DNA of 42,727 bases from Alteromonadaceae bacterium Bs31. GTDB taxonomy: Bacteria > Pseudomonadota > Gammaproteobacteria > Pseudomonadales > Cellvibrionaceae. The notes under the pieces are model-generated. The model saw only the letters and a list, made by a program, of their open reading frames with translations. It searched no databases and was not told where the DNA came from. The position numbers and the translations under genes are program-made. Of this stretch, positions 6,340 through 15,154 are shown piece after piece; position 1 is the stretch's first letter; each line of letters starts with the position of its first letter. Location: contig FXAI01000006.1 in assembly GCA_900177435.1 (NCBI GenBank), positions 289,521 to 332,247 of the forward strand, in the 5' to 3' direction.

Positions 6340-9175
6340 AACTCACTATTTGTTCGTCTTTGTTAAAACGCTCGGGGTATAGCTCACGCATAGCCTCGAA
6401 ACTCTTTTCAATCCATGGATTGAAATCTCCACCCCATGCACGACTCACATTAGCTGTGTGTACTTCCCTTGCCAGTAATTCAAAGGGTAAAGCCTGTTCC
6501 TCTATGATCTCTCTATAGGTCCTTCTATCATTCTCGGACATTCCTGAAGGAATGGGAGAATCTCTTAAGTCCTGCGCAAATATTTGGTAGAGCCGTCCTA
6601 TTTTGTAGCTCGACTCAGTCACAAACTCTAGGAAGCCATAATCCGCCGCAGACTGATAGCGCTGCAATGCACTCTGCAGTTTTTCATTCTTTCTTGGCAA
6701 GCTCTGCACCAGCGGTAACCTCAAGCGTGTTTTTCTAAACTCCGCATCAAAGTAATTGCCGTACTCCATATTTGCCCAAGCGCCAAGCCACCGACTTCTT
6801 TCAGTCCTCTGGCCGCCTCCCTGCTTATCTCCGTCAATAATTCGTCGCAACCAATAGAGTTTTTTACCTATATCACCCAGAGTTTGATAATTTGTAGCGA
6901 GGTGATAGCGTGCTTCCATGCGGGTATCAAAAGGTTGCTCATACGTGTAAGCGTATCTTTTAAACAGGGTGATAGCTGTGGTGTGGTTCTTATTTTTCTC
7001 ATACATCATTGCAGCAAGAAATAAGGCTTCGCGTTTTATTTCAGGATCTGGATCGTTTTTGCTTAAGCCCAAATACTCTTCTGCAGCCAGAGCCCATTGT
7101 TCGCTTTTTTCATAGGAAAACGCTAACTGTCGTGGAAATTCCAGCGCCATCTTGTGCTCTGGATAGAGCGCCTGCAGCTCTTTTAATTCTGGGATTGCTC
7201 GATCCCATGCCTCCAGCGACAACAACATGACTACAGCGTCATACTGTGCCGTTGCCCTGACCGTAGAGTTGGGCGCCAGCGACTTGATGCGCAAGAAACT
7301 GTCTGCTGCTTGTGCCATTTCGCCGCTATCAGCAAGTGTTTCAGAATGCTTATATACCGCGGAAGCAAGGCGCTCGGTGATAGCAGTATATTCTTCACTA
7401 CCTACAGCAACCAAGGTTCGTTGATTAGTATAGGCGGCCTCAGCTTGCTGATATTTGTTTAATTTAAAAAAGGAGTGGGCCATTATGCCATAGGCAGTTT
7501 TCTTCAACTCGGGATCAAGTGCCGCATTGTTGGCGATCAATGCCTCGGTAATAGTTACAGCCCGCTCGTATTGATCCAGGCTAAACATATATTCCGCCGC
7601 ACTGGTTAATACAGACGGAGATCGCTCATCGCTGTCGAATTTTTCAGAAAAACGCAACATGCTTTCCACTGCGTCTGACTGCCAGCGTTTCAATTCATCG
7701 CTACCATCAACTTTTTTCGCAATGATTTTTTCGTAGCAAATAATGGCTGCATAGCCGGAATCTGCGGCATGTTCTTTTGCGCTCTCGCCTAATGGCTGAT
7801 ACGCAACAAGTTCATAATCACCAACGGCCTCCTCAAAACGTTCTGCCTCAAACAACACTTCGGCCTTTAAGAAACGCATCTCATCAATACGTGAATCTTG
7901 CGGAAAGGTGTCTATATACTGCTGATAAAAAACGGAAGCCTTATCCAGGTAGACCAGTGCTTTCGATTCCATGTTGGCAAGCTTTCGTACAGCTTCTTTT
8001 TTCTGCTTTTTCTGTTCTATCTCTTCCAGCAAATCCTGGCCTGTTGCGTGATTGTGTTGTGCCAGTTCTTCCAGGTAGATTTTCAGCGTAGGCTGGATGT
8101 CATCACGTATACCTTGCACATTTCCCGCGTAGCTTGAATAAATACCATAAGCAGCGATATAAGATTCTTTCTCTATGAGAGACTGATTAGGGAAGCCGCC
8201 TTTTACATAGGTTTCTACCAGCTTTTCGTGTATGCCCGGCGCCTGCTCTGCATTGGGGTGCGCCATAACGAAGGATCGAAAAGACTCCGCCGCAAGCTCG
8301 TACAATTCTTTTTCAAGATAGTAATCACCCATGGTTTTGTAAATCATCCAAACATATTCTTTACTGGCTAACACTGCCACATCTTCAATAGCCGGTGCGC
8401 CACCAATTTTATCTACCGCCAGGCTTACAGAATGCAAGGTATCACTGACCATTGACTGATGCGCCTTGCTCAATTCATCAACAATCATAGTTTCAGAAAA
8501 TAATGAATCTAATACGAAGACAAAACCATCGATGCTTTTCCTGTATTTGGCTTGTTTGTATTGCGCCCAAGCCATCATATAATGGGCATTAACAATAAAC
8601 TTTTCGTTGCCCGACTGCGCAACTGACTGATAGGACTTCTCCGCTAAGGCATAGCGCTGATATCCAAATAAAATATCGCCTTTACGAAAATTTGCCTCGG
8701 CAATATTAATATAGTAAGGGTGCCTCAGGGTTAACTGATCCAACATTTTTAAGGCTTCGCGCTGATTACCTTCCATATCGTAGGCTTTAGCCAATTGGTA
8801 GAGCACTTCGGCATTGTCAGGCGAATCGGGGTATTTCTCCAAAATATCTCTGTAAGACTTAATTGCTTCTACATAATAACTTTTTGGCCTGCCAGTATCG
8901 TTACTCTGCTTTTGCACGCCTTCCATCATGTATACGTCTGCAATTCGGCGTTCAATTTGCTCTTTAAGGAGATCATCTTCAAACAGATGAAGCAGCTCGC
9001 GATACTCTTCGCGAACTTGTTGGTGGTCCATGCTTTCTACAGCCAGTTCTTCATCCTGCTCTGGTTCGTAACTGAGCTGCCCAAGTGTTTTCTGTTTGTT
9101 AGATGCACCACAGGCAGCAATCAACAACACAAAGCCACACACACATATTTTCTTAATAAAATAAAGGTTAGTCAT
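6320..9175 (-). CDS. Large TPR lipoprotein, GltD/AgnA-like
   Basis: 951 aa. The N-terminus has a lipoprotein signal with lipobox IAAC (cysteine near residue 22). Nearly the whole mature chain is alpha-helical repeat with many TPR signatures (for example YLEKELYELAAESFRSFV and EYMFSLDQYERAVTITEAL), probably 15 or more repeats. It starts 2 nt after the stop of the upstream TPR gene and overlaps the downstream one, so it is firmly in the operon. Large periplasmic TPR proteins act as scaffolds; the nearest functional analogue is GltD/AgnA of the myxobacterial Glt complex. Alternatives include a general assembly scaffold for outer-membrane proteins. The ATG at 9175 is supported by the signal peptide. 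Confidence 0.7.
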   Translation of the reverse strand: MTNLYFIKKICVCGFVLLIAACGASNKQKTLGQLSYEPEQDEELAVESMDHQQVREEYRELLHLFEDDLLKEQIERRIADVYMMEGVQKQSNDTGRPKSYYVEAIKSYRDILEKYPDSPDNAEVLYQLAKAYDMEGNQREALKMLDQLTLRHPYYINIAEANFRKGDILFGYQRYALAEKSYQSVAQSGNEKFIVNAHYMMAWAQYKQAKYRKSIDGFVFVLDSLFSETMIVDELSKAHQSMVSDTLHSVSLAVDKIGGAPAIEDVAVLASKEYVWMIYKTMGDYYLEKELYELAAESFRSFVMAHPNAEQAPGIHEKLVETYVKGGFPNQSLIEKESYIAAYGIYSSYAGNVQGIRDDIQPTLKIYLEELAQHNHATGQDLLEEIEQKKQKKEAVRKLANMESKALVYLDKASVFYQQYIDTFPQDSRIDEMRFLKAEVLFEAERFEEAVGDYELVAYQPLGESAKEHAADSGYAAIICYEKIIAKKVDGSDELKRWQSDAVESMLRFSEKFDSDERSPSVLTSAAEYMFSLDQYERAVTITEALIANNAALDPELKKTAYGIMAHSFFKLNKYQQAEAAYTNQRTLVAVGSEEYTAITERLASAVYKHSETLADSGEMAQAADSFLRIKSLAPNSTVRATAQYDAVVMLLSLEAWDRAIPELKELQALYPEHKMALEFPRQLAFSYEKSEQWALAAEEYLGLSKNDPDPEIKREALFLAAMMYEKNKNHTTAITLFKRYAYTYEQPFDTRMEARYHLATNYQTLGDIGKKLYWLRRIIDGDKQGGGQRTERSRWLGAWANMEYGNYFDAEFRKTRLRLPLVQSLPRKNEKLQSALQRYQSAADYGFLEFVTESSYKIGRLYQIFAQDLRDSPIPSGMSENDRRTYREIIEEQALPFELLAREVHTANVSRAWGGDFNPWIEKSFEAMRELYPERFNKDEQIVSYGDEIR

Positions 9176-9177
9176 CT

Positions 9178-10929
9178 TTATTGACTCTCCATCGCTTCAC
9201 TTTCCGACTTGACGTTTTCAAGCTCAAGTAAAGTTGCATCGAACAGACGGGCCTTGGCCAAACGTGACTGTGCCCAGTAATACCGCATACGCTCTTCATG
9301 GTTGTCCAGCTCCGCTCGAACCAGATTACGCATAACAGGCTCTAATTTTTCGATAAAATAGCGTGTCCGTGCTAATTCTTTTGTAATGCGCTTGTGATTA
9401 CCCTTAATTTCACCTGCATAACTGGCCGGCTGAACATAGGGCTGCTTAGCCTTTTTGAGACGATTAATTTTATCTTCCAGTACCAATAAATCATGCTCGG
9501 TGCGGTCGATCAAGACCTGAAAACGCTCCTTGTCGCTTTCTTCAAGAGTTAATGTGGTAAGTTTTATTTCTGCATCCTGATCTTGCAGTTTTTCTTTAAT
9601 TGTTTCACTCCGCGCCAGCAGCTGTTGCAGATCATCCTGCACATATTTGTCCTCTGCATTGGTCAAAACCAACTGGTGCTCTTCTATCTGTATCAGCCAA
9701 TAACTGAGATTTTGCTCTAGCGTGTAAAGTGCGGCGAGATCTTTCAGTGTTTCATTAAAAGGATGGCTGGACATCAGATCAATCAAGAACGGCGTTAGTT
9801 TTTTGTAGTCCACAGAAGCGTTCGCGCCATACCAATCACTCTCGTCCATTATCACTTCAAGGTTGCTGATAAACTCGCGCGGCACATCCTGCTTGGCGAT
9901 AATTTTTCTCGCATCCGCAAGCGTAGCCAAACCCTTCTTAAATGCTTTTTCAGCCATCAGGTTACTTTTCAGGGCTTTTCTCGAAGAACCCTGTTGTTCG
10001 TACAAGTGGGCCAGGAGCACTTTGGATTCCTGCACCTCAGGTATCGCTATAGAACGCTCATCCAGCAATAACAAGGCTGGTATCGCCTCGTTATAAAGCT
10101 TCATCTTAATGGCGGTCCAGGCGTATGAGAGCAAAGCCCGGTTAGAATAGAGTCCACTGGTGCGTATGCTTGTGAGGTAGCTCCAGGCTCGCGGCAAATC
10201 TCCAGCCTGGGTTGCCATTTGCGCAAGGCCATGCTTTGCCCTGTCAGCAAGAGCAAGTAACTCTCTGTCATCTCCCTCATAGACAGCCAACTCTTCGAGA
10301 TTTAGCACTGCGTCGAGCACTTGCCCTGCCCGCAACTGGGTCACAGCGAGGTTAAACAGTAAGTATGAATATTGAGGCAAACGGTTCGACAGATCGTCCA
10401 GAGCTTCGTTGACCGCCTCAAGATGCTCGCCATCATTTTTTACTAAAGAGGCCAGGTAATGGTATTCAATGTGAAGATCATCGGGCATTTGCCCCTGGAC
10501 TTTATCCAGAGCACGATTTGCACTCGCCTTGTCTGATTTGTTGTAGTAAAGCTTTGCCAAGTGATACCAGGCACGGTTCTTCACCTCTACACTACTTCGC
10601 GTATCCAGCAAGGCCTGAAAAAGCTGTAAGGCGTTGTCCGGCATACCATAACTCACCAACATGCCACCGTGTAAGATTCCCGCATGCGCAGTTTTAGCTA
10701 TGGGGTTTTCTACAGAGAGGGAGTAGCGATTTTCCACTAACGCTTCGAAGTATTGCTGCTGATAAAACTCGTATAGCACTGGGCCATACTCTAACTGGAA
10801 GGATGATTCCACATGAGATTTTAATTGTGCGAAGCTGGCCGGAGCAAATAGCAGGCATAAAAGCCCAAAGCCGAAGCCGGATGACCTTACCCAACGAAGC
10901 ACTGTTGTTATTATTGTGTTTTCAGGCAT
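9178..10929 (-). CDS. Periplasmic TPR and coiled-coil protein
   Basis: 583 aa from the ATG at 10929; an in-frame GTG at 10938 would add three residues. A signal peptide ends after ASFA. Residues about 40-350 form degenerate TPR repeats (WYHLAKLYYNKSDKASANRA and neighbours). Residues about 420-500 are strongly coiled-coil (heptads rich in Leu, Glu, Lys, Asp). No catalytic motif is seen. It lies 15 nt after the first gene of the operon and 2 nt before the large TPR lipoprotein gene. It is probably a periplasmic structural component that bridges partners of the ExbB/ExbD motor complex. It could equally be called a generic TPR protein. Confidence 0.65.
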   Translation of the reverse strand: MPENTIITTVLRWVRSSGFGFGLLCLLFAPASFAQLKSHVESSFQLEYGPVLYEFYQQQYFEALVENRYSLSVENPIAKTAHAGILHGGMLVSYGMPDNALQLFQALLDTRSSVEVKNRAWYHLAKLYYNKSDKASANRALDKVQGQMPDDLHIEYHYLASLVKNDGEHLEAVNEALDDLSNRLPQYSYLLFNLAVTQLRAGQVLDAVLNLEELAVYEGDDRELLALADRAKHGLAQMATQAGDLPRAWSYLTSIRTSGLYSNRALLSYAWTAIKMKLYNEAIPALLLLDERSIAIPEVQESKVLLAHLYEQQGSSRKALKSNLMAEKAFKKGLATLADARKIIAKQDVPREFISNLEVIMDESDWYGANASVDYKKLTPFLIDLMSSHPFNETLKDLAALYTLEQNLSYWLIQIEEHQLVLTNAEDKYVQDDLQQLLARSETIKEKLQDQDAEIKLTTLTLEESDKERFQVLIDRTEHDLLVLEDKINRLKKAKQPYVQPASYAGEIKGNHKRITKELARTRYFIEKLEPVMRNLVRAELDNHEERMRYYWAQSRLAKARLFDATLLELENVKSESEAMESQ

Positions 10930-10944
10930 AACAACCACGTGGTC

Positions 10945-11571
10945 TTACCAACGTTTCAATTTAAAGACAGGCTCCTGGATCGAGCCATCATCAATAACAG
11001 CCAGCTCAAGAAACTCGCTACCAATGCTTTTTTCAAACTCCAAATTAGCGGCGCGCTTGTAAGGCCGCCCATCTGCGCCAACGCCGGTAAAAAAAGCGGT
11101 AATTGAGTGTATGCCCTCATTCAGGTTGGTGACGTACAATTTGTGTACTCCCCCCCTCGCCAAAGCTGCTCGCTGCTTTTCTGAATACACATGACTGCTC
11201 ACCAGCTTGCCATCGATTTTCAGTTTCACGCCCTCTAACTGAAAAAATTGGCCCGTACTTAGAGACAGGAAAACGGTGTAGCGAGTATTCGAAGGGAAAA
11301 GCAGCTTCTCCTCCATCTTGCGCAGATCCTTGTTAAGCTCGATCACATCGTTCTTCAAGGACTGAATATTGCCGGCTATTGCACGTAAATCATTCAGGCT
11401 TTCCTGCTCACCCTCTACAGCTTGCTCAGCAAATTGCTCTGCATCGACATTCTCTACCCATGCTTTACTCTGCTCATCTGGGCTGGGTATATCTTGAGCA
11501 AACGCAGACTCTTGAGTAATTACACTAAAAAACACAACTAAATATATTGATTTCCTTAACAAAATTTTCAT
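10945..11571 (-). CDS. Exported protein, first gene of the Agl/Glt-like operon
   Basis: 208 aa from the ATG at 11571. A longer frame with ATG at 11610 exists, but the start at 11571 gives a clean signal peptide (MKILLRKSIYLVVFF, cleavage after SAFA) and is preceded by GAGACG. The mature part has a helical, probably coiled-coil segment (about 50-95 in this numbering), then a beta-rich domain with KLKIDGK, HKLYVTNLNEGIHSITAFF and a C-terminal FKLKRW. The beta part resembles small periplasmic Ig-like or PEGA-like folds, but no family can be named with confidence. It is divergent from the barrel gene at 11879, with which it shares a 300-bp control region. Confidence 0.6.
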   Translation of the reverse strand: MKILLRKSIYLVVFFSVITQESAFAQDIPSPDEQSKAWVENVDAEQFAEQAVEGEQESLNDLRAIAGNIQSLKNDVIELNKDLRKMEEKLLFPSNTRYTVFLSLSTGQFFQLEGVKLKIDGKLVSSHVYSEKQRAALARGGVHKLYVTNLNEGIHSITAFFTGVGADGRPYKRAANLEFEKSIGSEFLELAVIDDGSIQEPVFKLKRW

Positions 11572-11720
11572 TTGTCGTCTCATCTTGCACTGAAATTTTA
11601 GAAAATTCATACTTTATGGGCTTTCAAGGCCTTATTCTGGCTACAAGCCAGCCCGTAGTTTTAGCAAAGTTTGAAGTTTAGACGCTACCCTACTGTTTTT
11701 CTTGATGAATACACTAAAAA

Positions 11721-11739
11721 GTATGTAGATCAAACATAC
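11721..11739. promoter_or_regulatory. Inverted repeat in divergent control region
   Basis: GTATGT (11721-11726) and ACATAC (11734-11739) form a perfect 6-bp dyad with a 7-bp spacer, midway between the divergent operon (start 11571) and barrel gene (start 11879). TTGATG at 11702-11707 could be a -35 for the plus-strand gene. A shared operator is plausible; the regulator is unknown. Confidence 0.3.
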
Positions 11740-11878
11740 GCGAATTCATAAAATATTCCTATATGGAGTGCTAGCTCTCTCCTCATTCTGAGAACCAGCT
11801 AACATCACCGCCGAGAGCGATTTATTTATTATTTTTGTTCTTTCAATTGAGAAAGTTATAAACCAAAAAGGAATACCT

Positions 11879-12562
11879 ATGGCACGTAAGTCTACAAAAC
11901 AGGCTCTATACATTATAAAAAGTGGACTCGTCCTCTCTCTTATTGCCCTCCAGCCCTCAGTTCACGCTCAAAGCGGCGGCACTATTGGCGGTCTGTCTCA
12001 GGACAAAAAGGAAGCGGTTATCGAACCGGAAAAGCAACCAGAACCCGTACATTCGGCACAGATCGACACAGAACACTTCGAATTGGGCGCATATGTCGGC
12101 GTACTGAATGTAGAGGATTTTAATTCAAACCCGGTGATGGGGCTGTCTTTCGTCTACCATATCAACGATAAATTCATAGCGCAGGCGCTTTATGGCAGCT
12201 CCACTGTGAGCAAAGCCACATTTGAGAAACTCAGCGACTCAGATTTTCTCGCAGATGAGGACCGCAACTTTCGCTATCTGGAGCTCCTTGGTGGTTATAA
12301 ATTACTCGGTGGCCGGTCTTTTTTTGGATCTAATACTAAAGTTGACTCAGATCTTTATCTTAACGCCGGCTTTGGGCAAGTAAACTTTGCCGATAACAGT
12401 GAGACGGGATTGGTGATTGGCGGCAGTTACCGCCTGGTGATGACAGACTGGATGACCATGAGTGTTGATATCCGTGACCATATATTCAACCGGGAGTTTA
12501 TTGGCGATAGCAAAGTGACCCACAACACGGAATTCAGCGTTGGTATAAACGCTTTATTCTAA
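11879..12562 (+). CDS. Small outer-membrane beta-barrel protein (OMP_myx_plus-like)
   Basis: 227 aa with a signal peptide ending SVHA, a Pro/Glu-rich spacer, then alternating beta-strands from about residue 65 (FELGAYVGVLNVEDF through a final strand ending in Leu-Phe, the usual outer-membrane insertion signal). An AAGGAA ribosome site lies 6-7 nt before the ATG. The phrase YLELLGGYKLL and the strand pattern match the other two barrels in this window (13635-14243, 14213-15022). Such 8-strand barrels are frequent next to Agl/Glt-like clusters. Its stop codon overlaps the stop of the convergent gene by 4 bp. It probably gives the outer-membrane part of the machine; an unrelated porin-like role is possible. 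Confidence 0.7.
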   Translation: MARKSTKQALYIIKSGLVLSLIALQPSVHAQSGGTIGGLSQDKKEAVIEPEKQPEPVHSAQIDTEHFELGAYVGVLNVEDFNSNPVMGLSFVYHINDKFIAQALYGSSTVSKATFEKLSDSDFLADEDRNFRYLELLGGYKLLGGRSFFGSNTKVDSDLYLNAGFGQVNFADNSETGLVIGGSYRLVMTDWMTMSVDIRDHIFNREFIGDSKVTHNTEFSVGINALF

Positions 12563-13578
12563 CGATTTAAGGATTCTATGGTTTTGACAAGAAACGCCCT
12601 TCTGGCCTTATCAGAATTCTTACCCTGATAGGGTAGCAACAACCATTGCTGCCCACTCTCTATAGATGCACCTGGGGGCATTTCTGTGTAGGGTGAGTGT
12701 AGCTCCATCTCGATCAAACCCTCTTCCAGGGCCTGCTTCTGGTAGTCCATATAAAGTTCAACTTGAGCCTGCTCCGGGTGAATAGCTACATGCGGCTGCA
12801 AATCAAACTGAATAATAATAAGCTGCTTTTCGTCGAAAGCAGCCATCCAGCCTGCGGAGGGCTTGATAAAAAGCTTCCCGTTTCTACGAGTTTTACCTTT
12901 CTCTGGCGGCGGGGAATGAAGTGCCAGAATACCGTCCACCACAGAGAAGCTAAGCGGGCTCTCCTCCGGTTTGGTATCCCACATACGGATATCTTTTTCA
13001 TTTAGAACTGGCACGTATACTTTGGCATCGGCTTCAAGGCGCGTGTTAAACCACAGCCCCCAGGAAACGGTCGATTCACCCATATTTGTCGCAATTGCGC
13101 CCAAATTGAGGCCGTGTGGCTGCGCCGCCATAAGCTCAAACGTTTTCTCGATACGCACACCTGAAACCGGGCTAGCCGGCCCAAGCAAGTGAATCAGCCG
13201 TTTGTTATTTTTGAGGACCGTATTGCTTGCTTGAACTAGAAAGGGGTCTGGTGGCCAAGCGGCGGCGTTTTCAAATCGGCTCTTGTTTATAGTTTGTTGT
13301 CGCCACCACTGACTTTGCGGGGAAAGCCACACTATATGGCCCATATAGCCAATATTGTCTGACTGCGCTGTAACTTCAGGTTGTGGATTGGAAAAAACCT
13401 CATCGCCTACTTTTATAATGCTGGCATGCTCGTGCAGCGCAAATTCAAGCAGGCGCCCTCCCATCTGCGGAGATACGCGCACCACCACATTTTCGTTTTG
13501 CAGGTCAATGGTTTTTAATTCTGAGCAATGGGAAGCTACTGAAGCCAACAGCAAGGCTAGCGCAAGGCTGTATTTCAT
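12559..13578 (-). CDS. Exported DUF4380-like protein (aldose-epimerase-like fold)
   Basis: 339 aa with a signal peptide (MKYSLALALLLASVASHC; a cysteine at the end could be lipidated, but the lipobox is poor). The mature part starts with VVVRVSPQMGGRLLEF, the opening of galactose-mutarotase-like beta-sandwiches, followed by WLSPQSQWW and PPDPFL, phrases seen in DUF4380 proteins. This suggests carbohydrate binding or processing in the periplasm; the reaction is unknown. It converges with the first barrel gene (4-bp overlap of ends) and lies upstream of nothing obvious in its own direction, so it may be a single-gene unit inside the barrel cluster. Confidence 0.6.
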   Translation of the reverse strand: MKYSLALALLLASVASHCSELKTIDLQNENVVVRVSPQMGGRLLEFALHEHASIIKVGDEVFSNPQPEVTAQSDNIGYMGHIVWLSPQSQWWRQQTINKSRFENAAAWPPDPFLVQASNTVLKNNKRLIHLLGPASPVSGVRIEKTFELMAAQPHGLNLGAIATNMGESTVSWGLWFNTRLEADAKVYVPVLNEKDIRMWDTKPEESPLSFSVVDGILALHSPPPEKGKTRRNGKLFIKPSAGWMAAFDEKQLIIIQFDLQPHVAIHPEQAQVELYMDYQKQALEEGLIEMELHSPYTEMPPGASIESGQQWLLLPYQGKNSDKARRAFLVKTIESLNR

Positions 13579-13634
13579 CTGGCGAACACTCTGAACCGAT
13601 AGTTTTACTGAAAACCAATATCTCAGACTTGATT

Positions 13635-14243
13635 CTACAGCAGGTAGTTAAAGCCTATAGAAAAACCACCATTATGAGTGTTTTCTTTTTCTGCGATCAA
13701 GTTTGACTCGTATATGTAGTGTCTATAATCCGCTCTGACAATAAAGCGGCGTGCCAACGCAAATTCATAGCCCGCACCAAGCGTGTAGGTGAAACTGCCC
13801 TCACCGCCAAAATCCGTATCCCCTACTCCGCCAACCAGATAAAAGCCAGAAAGCTTGGCATTCCCCTCGCTTGGGAAAAATTCGGCCTGAAACAGCTTAT
13901 AACCCACTAACAGGTCGAAATGGTTGAATTTACGATCATCCCCATCAATAAGCTGCCCTTGGCTTTCCTCGAAGGAGGACAAACCTGCGTCAGCAATCAG
14001 GTAATTAAACTGCAAGAAAAAATCTTCTGTTGCAGCGAAGGTGAAATTGGCGCCAAGCGTATACTCACTGCCGAAATCCTGAATATTCAAGACGCCCGCA
14101 CTCACACCAAAGGAGAAAAATTCATTGTCGATACTGTCGGCATCACCGCTGACCAAAGCATCTTCTTGCGCAAGAGCCGGAAGAGAAAGACCAAAGATGC
14201 CAACGACAAGAATTAGAAGAATGTATTGAAACCGATTTTCCAT
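13635..14243 (-). CDS. Small outer-membrane beta-barrel protein (OMP_myx_plus-like)
   Basis: 202 aa. A signal peptide ends ALA before QEDAL. The remainder is a beta-barrel: SFGVSAGVLNIQDFG, HFDLLVGYKLF, TLGAGYEFALARRF, and a last strand GFSIGFNYLL. It shares the phrases GVLN-x-x-DF and LLVGYKLF with the barrel at 11879-12562, so the two are paralogues. Its start lies inside the 3' end of the upstream SH3-barrel gene (31-nt overlap), indicating translational coupling. It is likely to sit in the outer membrane with its partner. Confidence 0.7.
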   Translation of the reverse strand: MENRFQYILLILVVGIFGLSLPALAQEDALVSGDADSIDNEFFSFGVSAGVLNIQDFGSEYTLGANFTFAATEDFFLQFNYLIADAGLSSFEESQGQLIDGDDRKFNHFDLLVGYKLFQAEFFPSEGNAKLSGFYLVGGVGDTDFGGEGSFTYTLGAGYEFALARRFIVRADYRHYIYESNLIAEKENTHNGGFSIGFNYLL

Positions 14244-15022
14244 GCGCCCAGATCCACATCTTTTTCTTCAGTTGCTACTGTATATGATCGATATTCGAAT
14301 TTGATTAGGAAGTTTCGACCGAGATAGTAATTACAGCCCAAGCCATAATTTTGAAAGTCTGATTCCTCTATTTCCAGAGGTACCAATTTGGGCTGAGAGT
14401 CCACTTGCATATTACCCATGCCCAGCAACAAATAGGGTGAAAAGCGCCCGTGGGAAAAGGGTTCCAGCAGAAGGTTCAAGCCATAAAAATCACCGAGGAT
14501 ATCCTCTCCGTAGAGTTTGCCGTACTCACCTTCGATACCAAGCCAGCTAATGGCCCGATACCCAAGGGTTGCACTCCAGAATTCAGAAGCCTCTAATTCA
14601 CCGCTGGTAAAAGTACCCGCCGTTAACCCAACGCGAAAACTATTTTTTAAGTAGTCTCCATAGCTGACAGTTGGTAAATCAGCAGGTTCGCCAGTTACCT
14701 GAATAGTACGAGAGATCTGAGCTGCCGTTACCCAACCGGTGCGCCCATTGGCTAAACGAATTTCGTACCAGCCAGGACGACGAGCGAGGATAGCAATACT
14801 TTCGCCTTCTTCTATCGCATAAAAAACAGGATAACCTCTGCCAGGGCCGGAATGTACGTCGGCGTAAGCGTCAATTACCTGCAATCGAAGTGTTTGATCA
14901 TTTCCTTGCGCGAGGACTGCACTGGAAAGGATGGTGACGGAAAGGAGGACGGAGCACAATGCAACGCTCATACGCCCAACCAAGCCGGATAATGTGTTTA
15001 TTTTTGCTTTAATGAAGTCCAT
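14213..15022 (-). CDS. SH3b domain fused to outer-membrane beta-barrel
   Basis: 269 aa. A signal peptide ends after SSAVLA. Residues about 45-105 are a bacterial SH3 domain (DVHSGPGRGYPVFYAIEEG, WYEIRLANGRTGWV), normally a peptidoglycan or protein-binding module. Residues about 120-269 form a beta-barrel ending in the strand KIGFNTFF with terminal Phe. The fusion could anchor the barrel to the cell wall. It is the first gene of a two-gene unit with the 202-aa barrel. The start has ample signal-peptide support. In the Agl/Glt context it could link the outer membrane to peptidoglycan, which is inferred. Confidence 0.7.
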   Translation of the reverse strand: MDFIKAKINTLSGLVGRMSVALCSVLLSVTILSSAVLAQGNDQTLRLQVIDAYADVHSGPGRGYPVFYAIEEGESIAILARRPGWYEIRLANGRTGWVTAAQISRTIQVTGEPADLPTVSYGDYLKNSFRVGLTAGTFTSGELEASEFWSATLGYRAISWLGIEGEYGKLYGEDILGDFYGLNLLLEPFSHGRFSPYLLLGMGNMQVDSQPKLVPLEIEESDFQNYGLGCNYYLGRNFLIKFEYRSYTVATEEKDVDLGAWKIGFNTFF

Positions 15023-15130
15023 AGCCTGATTCTATCCCCAGCACTGCTGCAATTCATCGAATATTCGTTAAATTTGTGACTGAGGGCTGATTTTACAGCA
15101 AAGGAACCAAAACTTAAGTATTACTTAGGG

Positions 15131-15154
15131 AAAAAAGCACCACTCTAAGGTGCT
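15131..15154 (-). terminator. Intrinsic terminator overlapping a stop codon
   Basis: On the minus strand AGCACC (15154-15149), a 7-nt loop TTAGAGT and GGTGCT (15141-15136) are followed by five further T residues. The TAG stop of the lipoprotein gene (15147-15145) lies in the loop. The geometry is typical of a rho-independent terminator. Confidence 0.7.
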
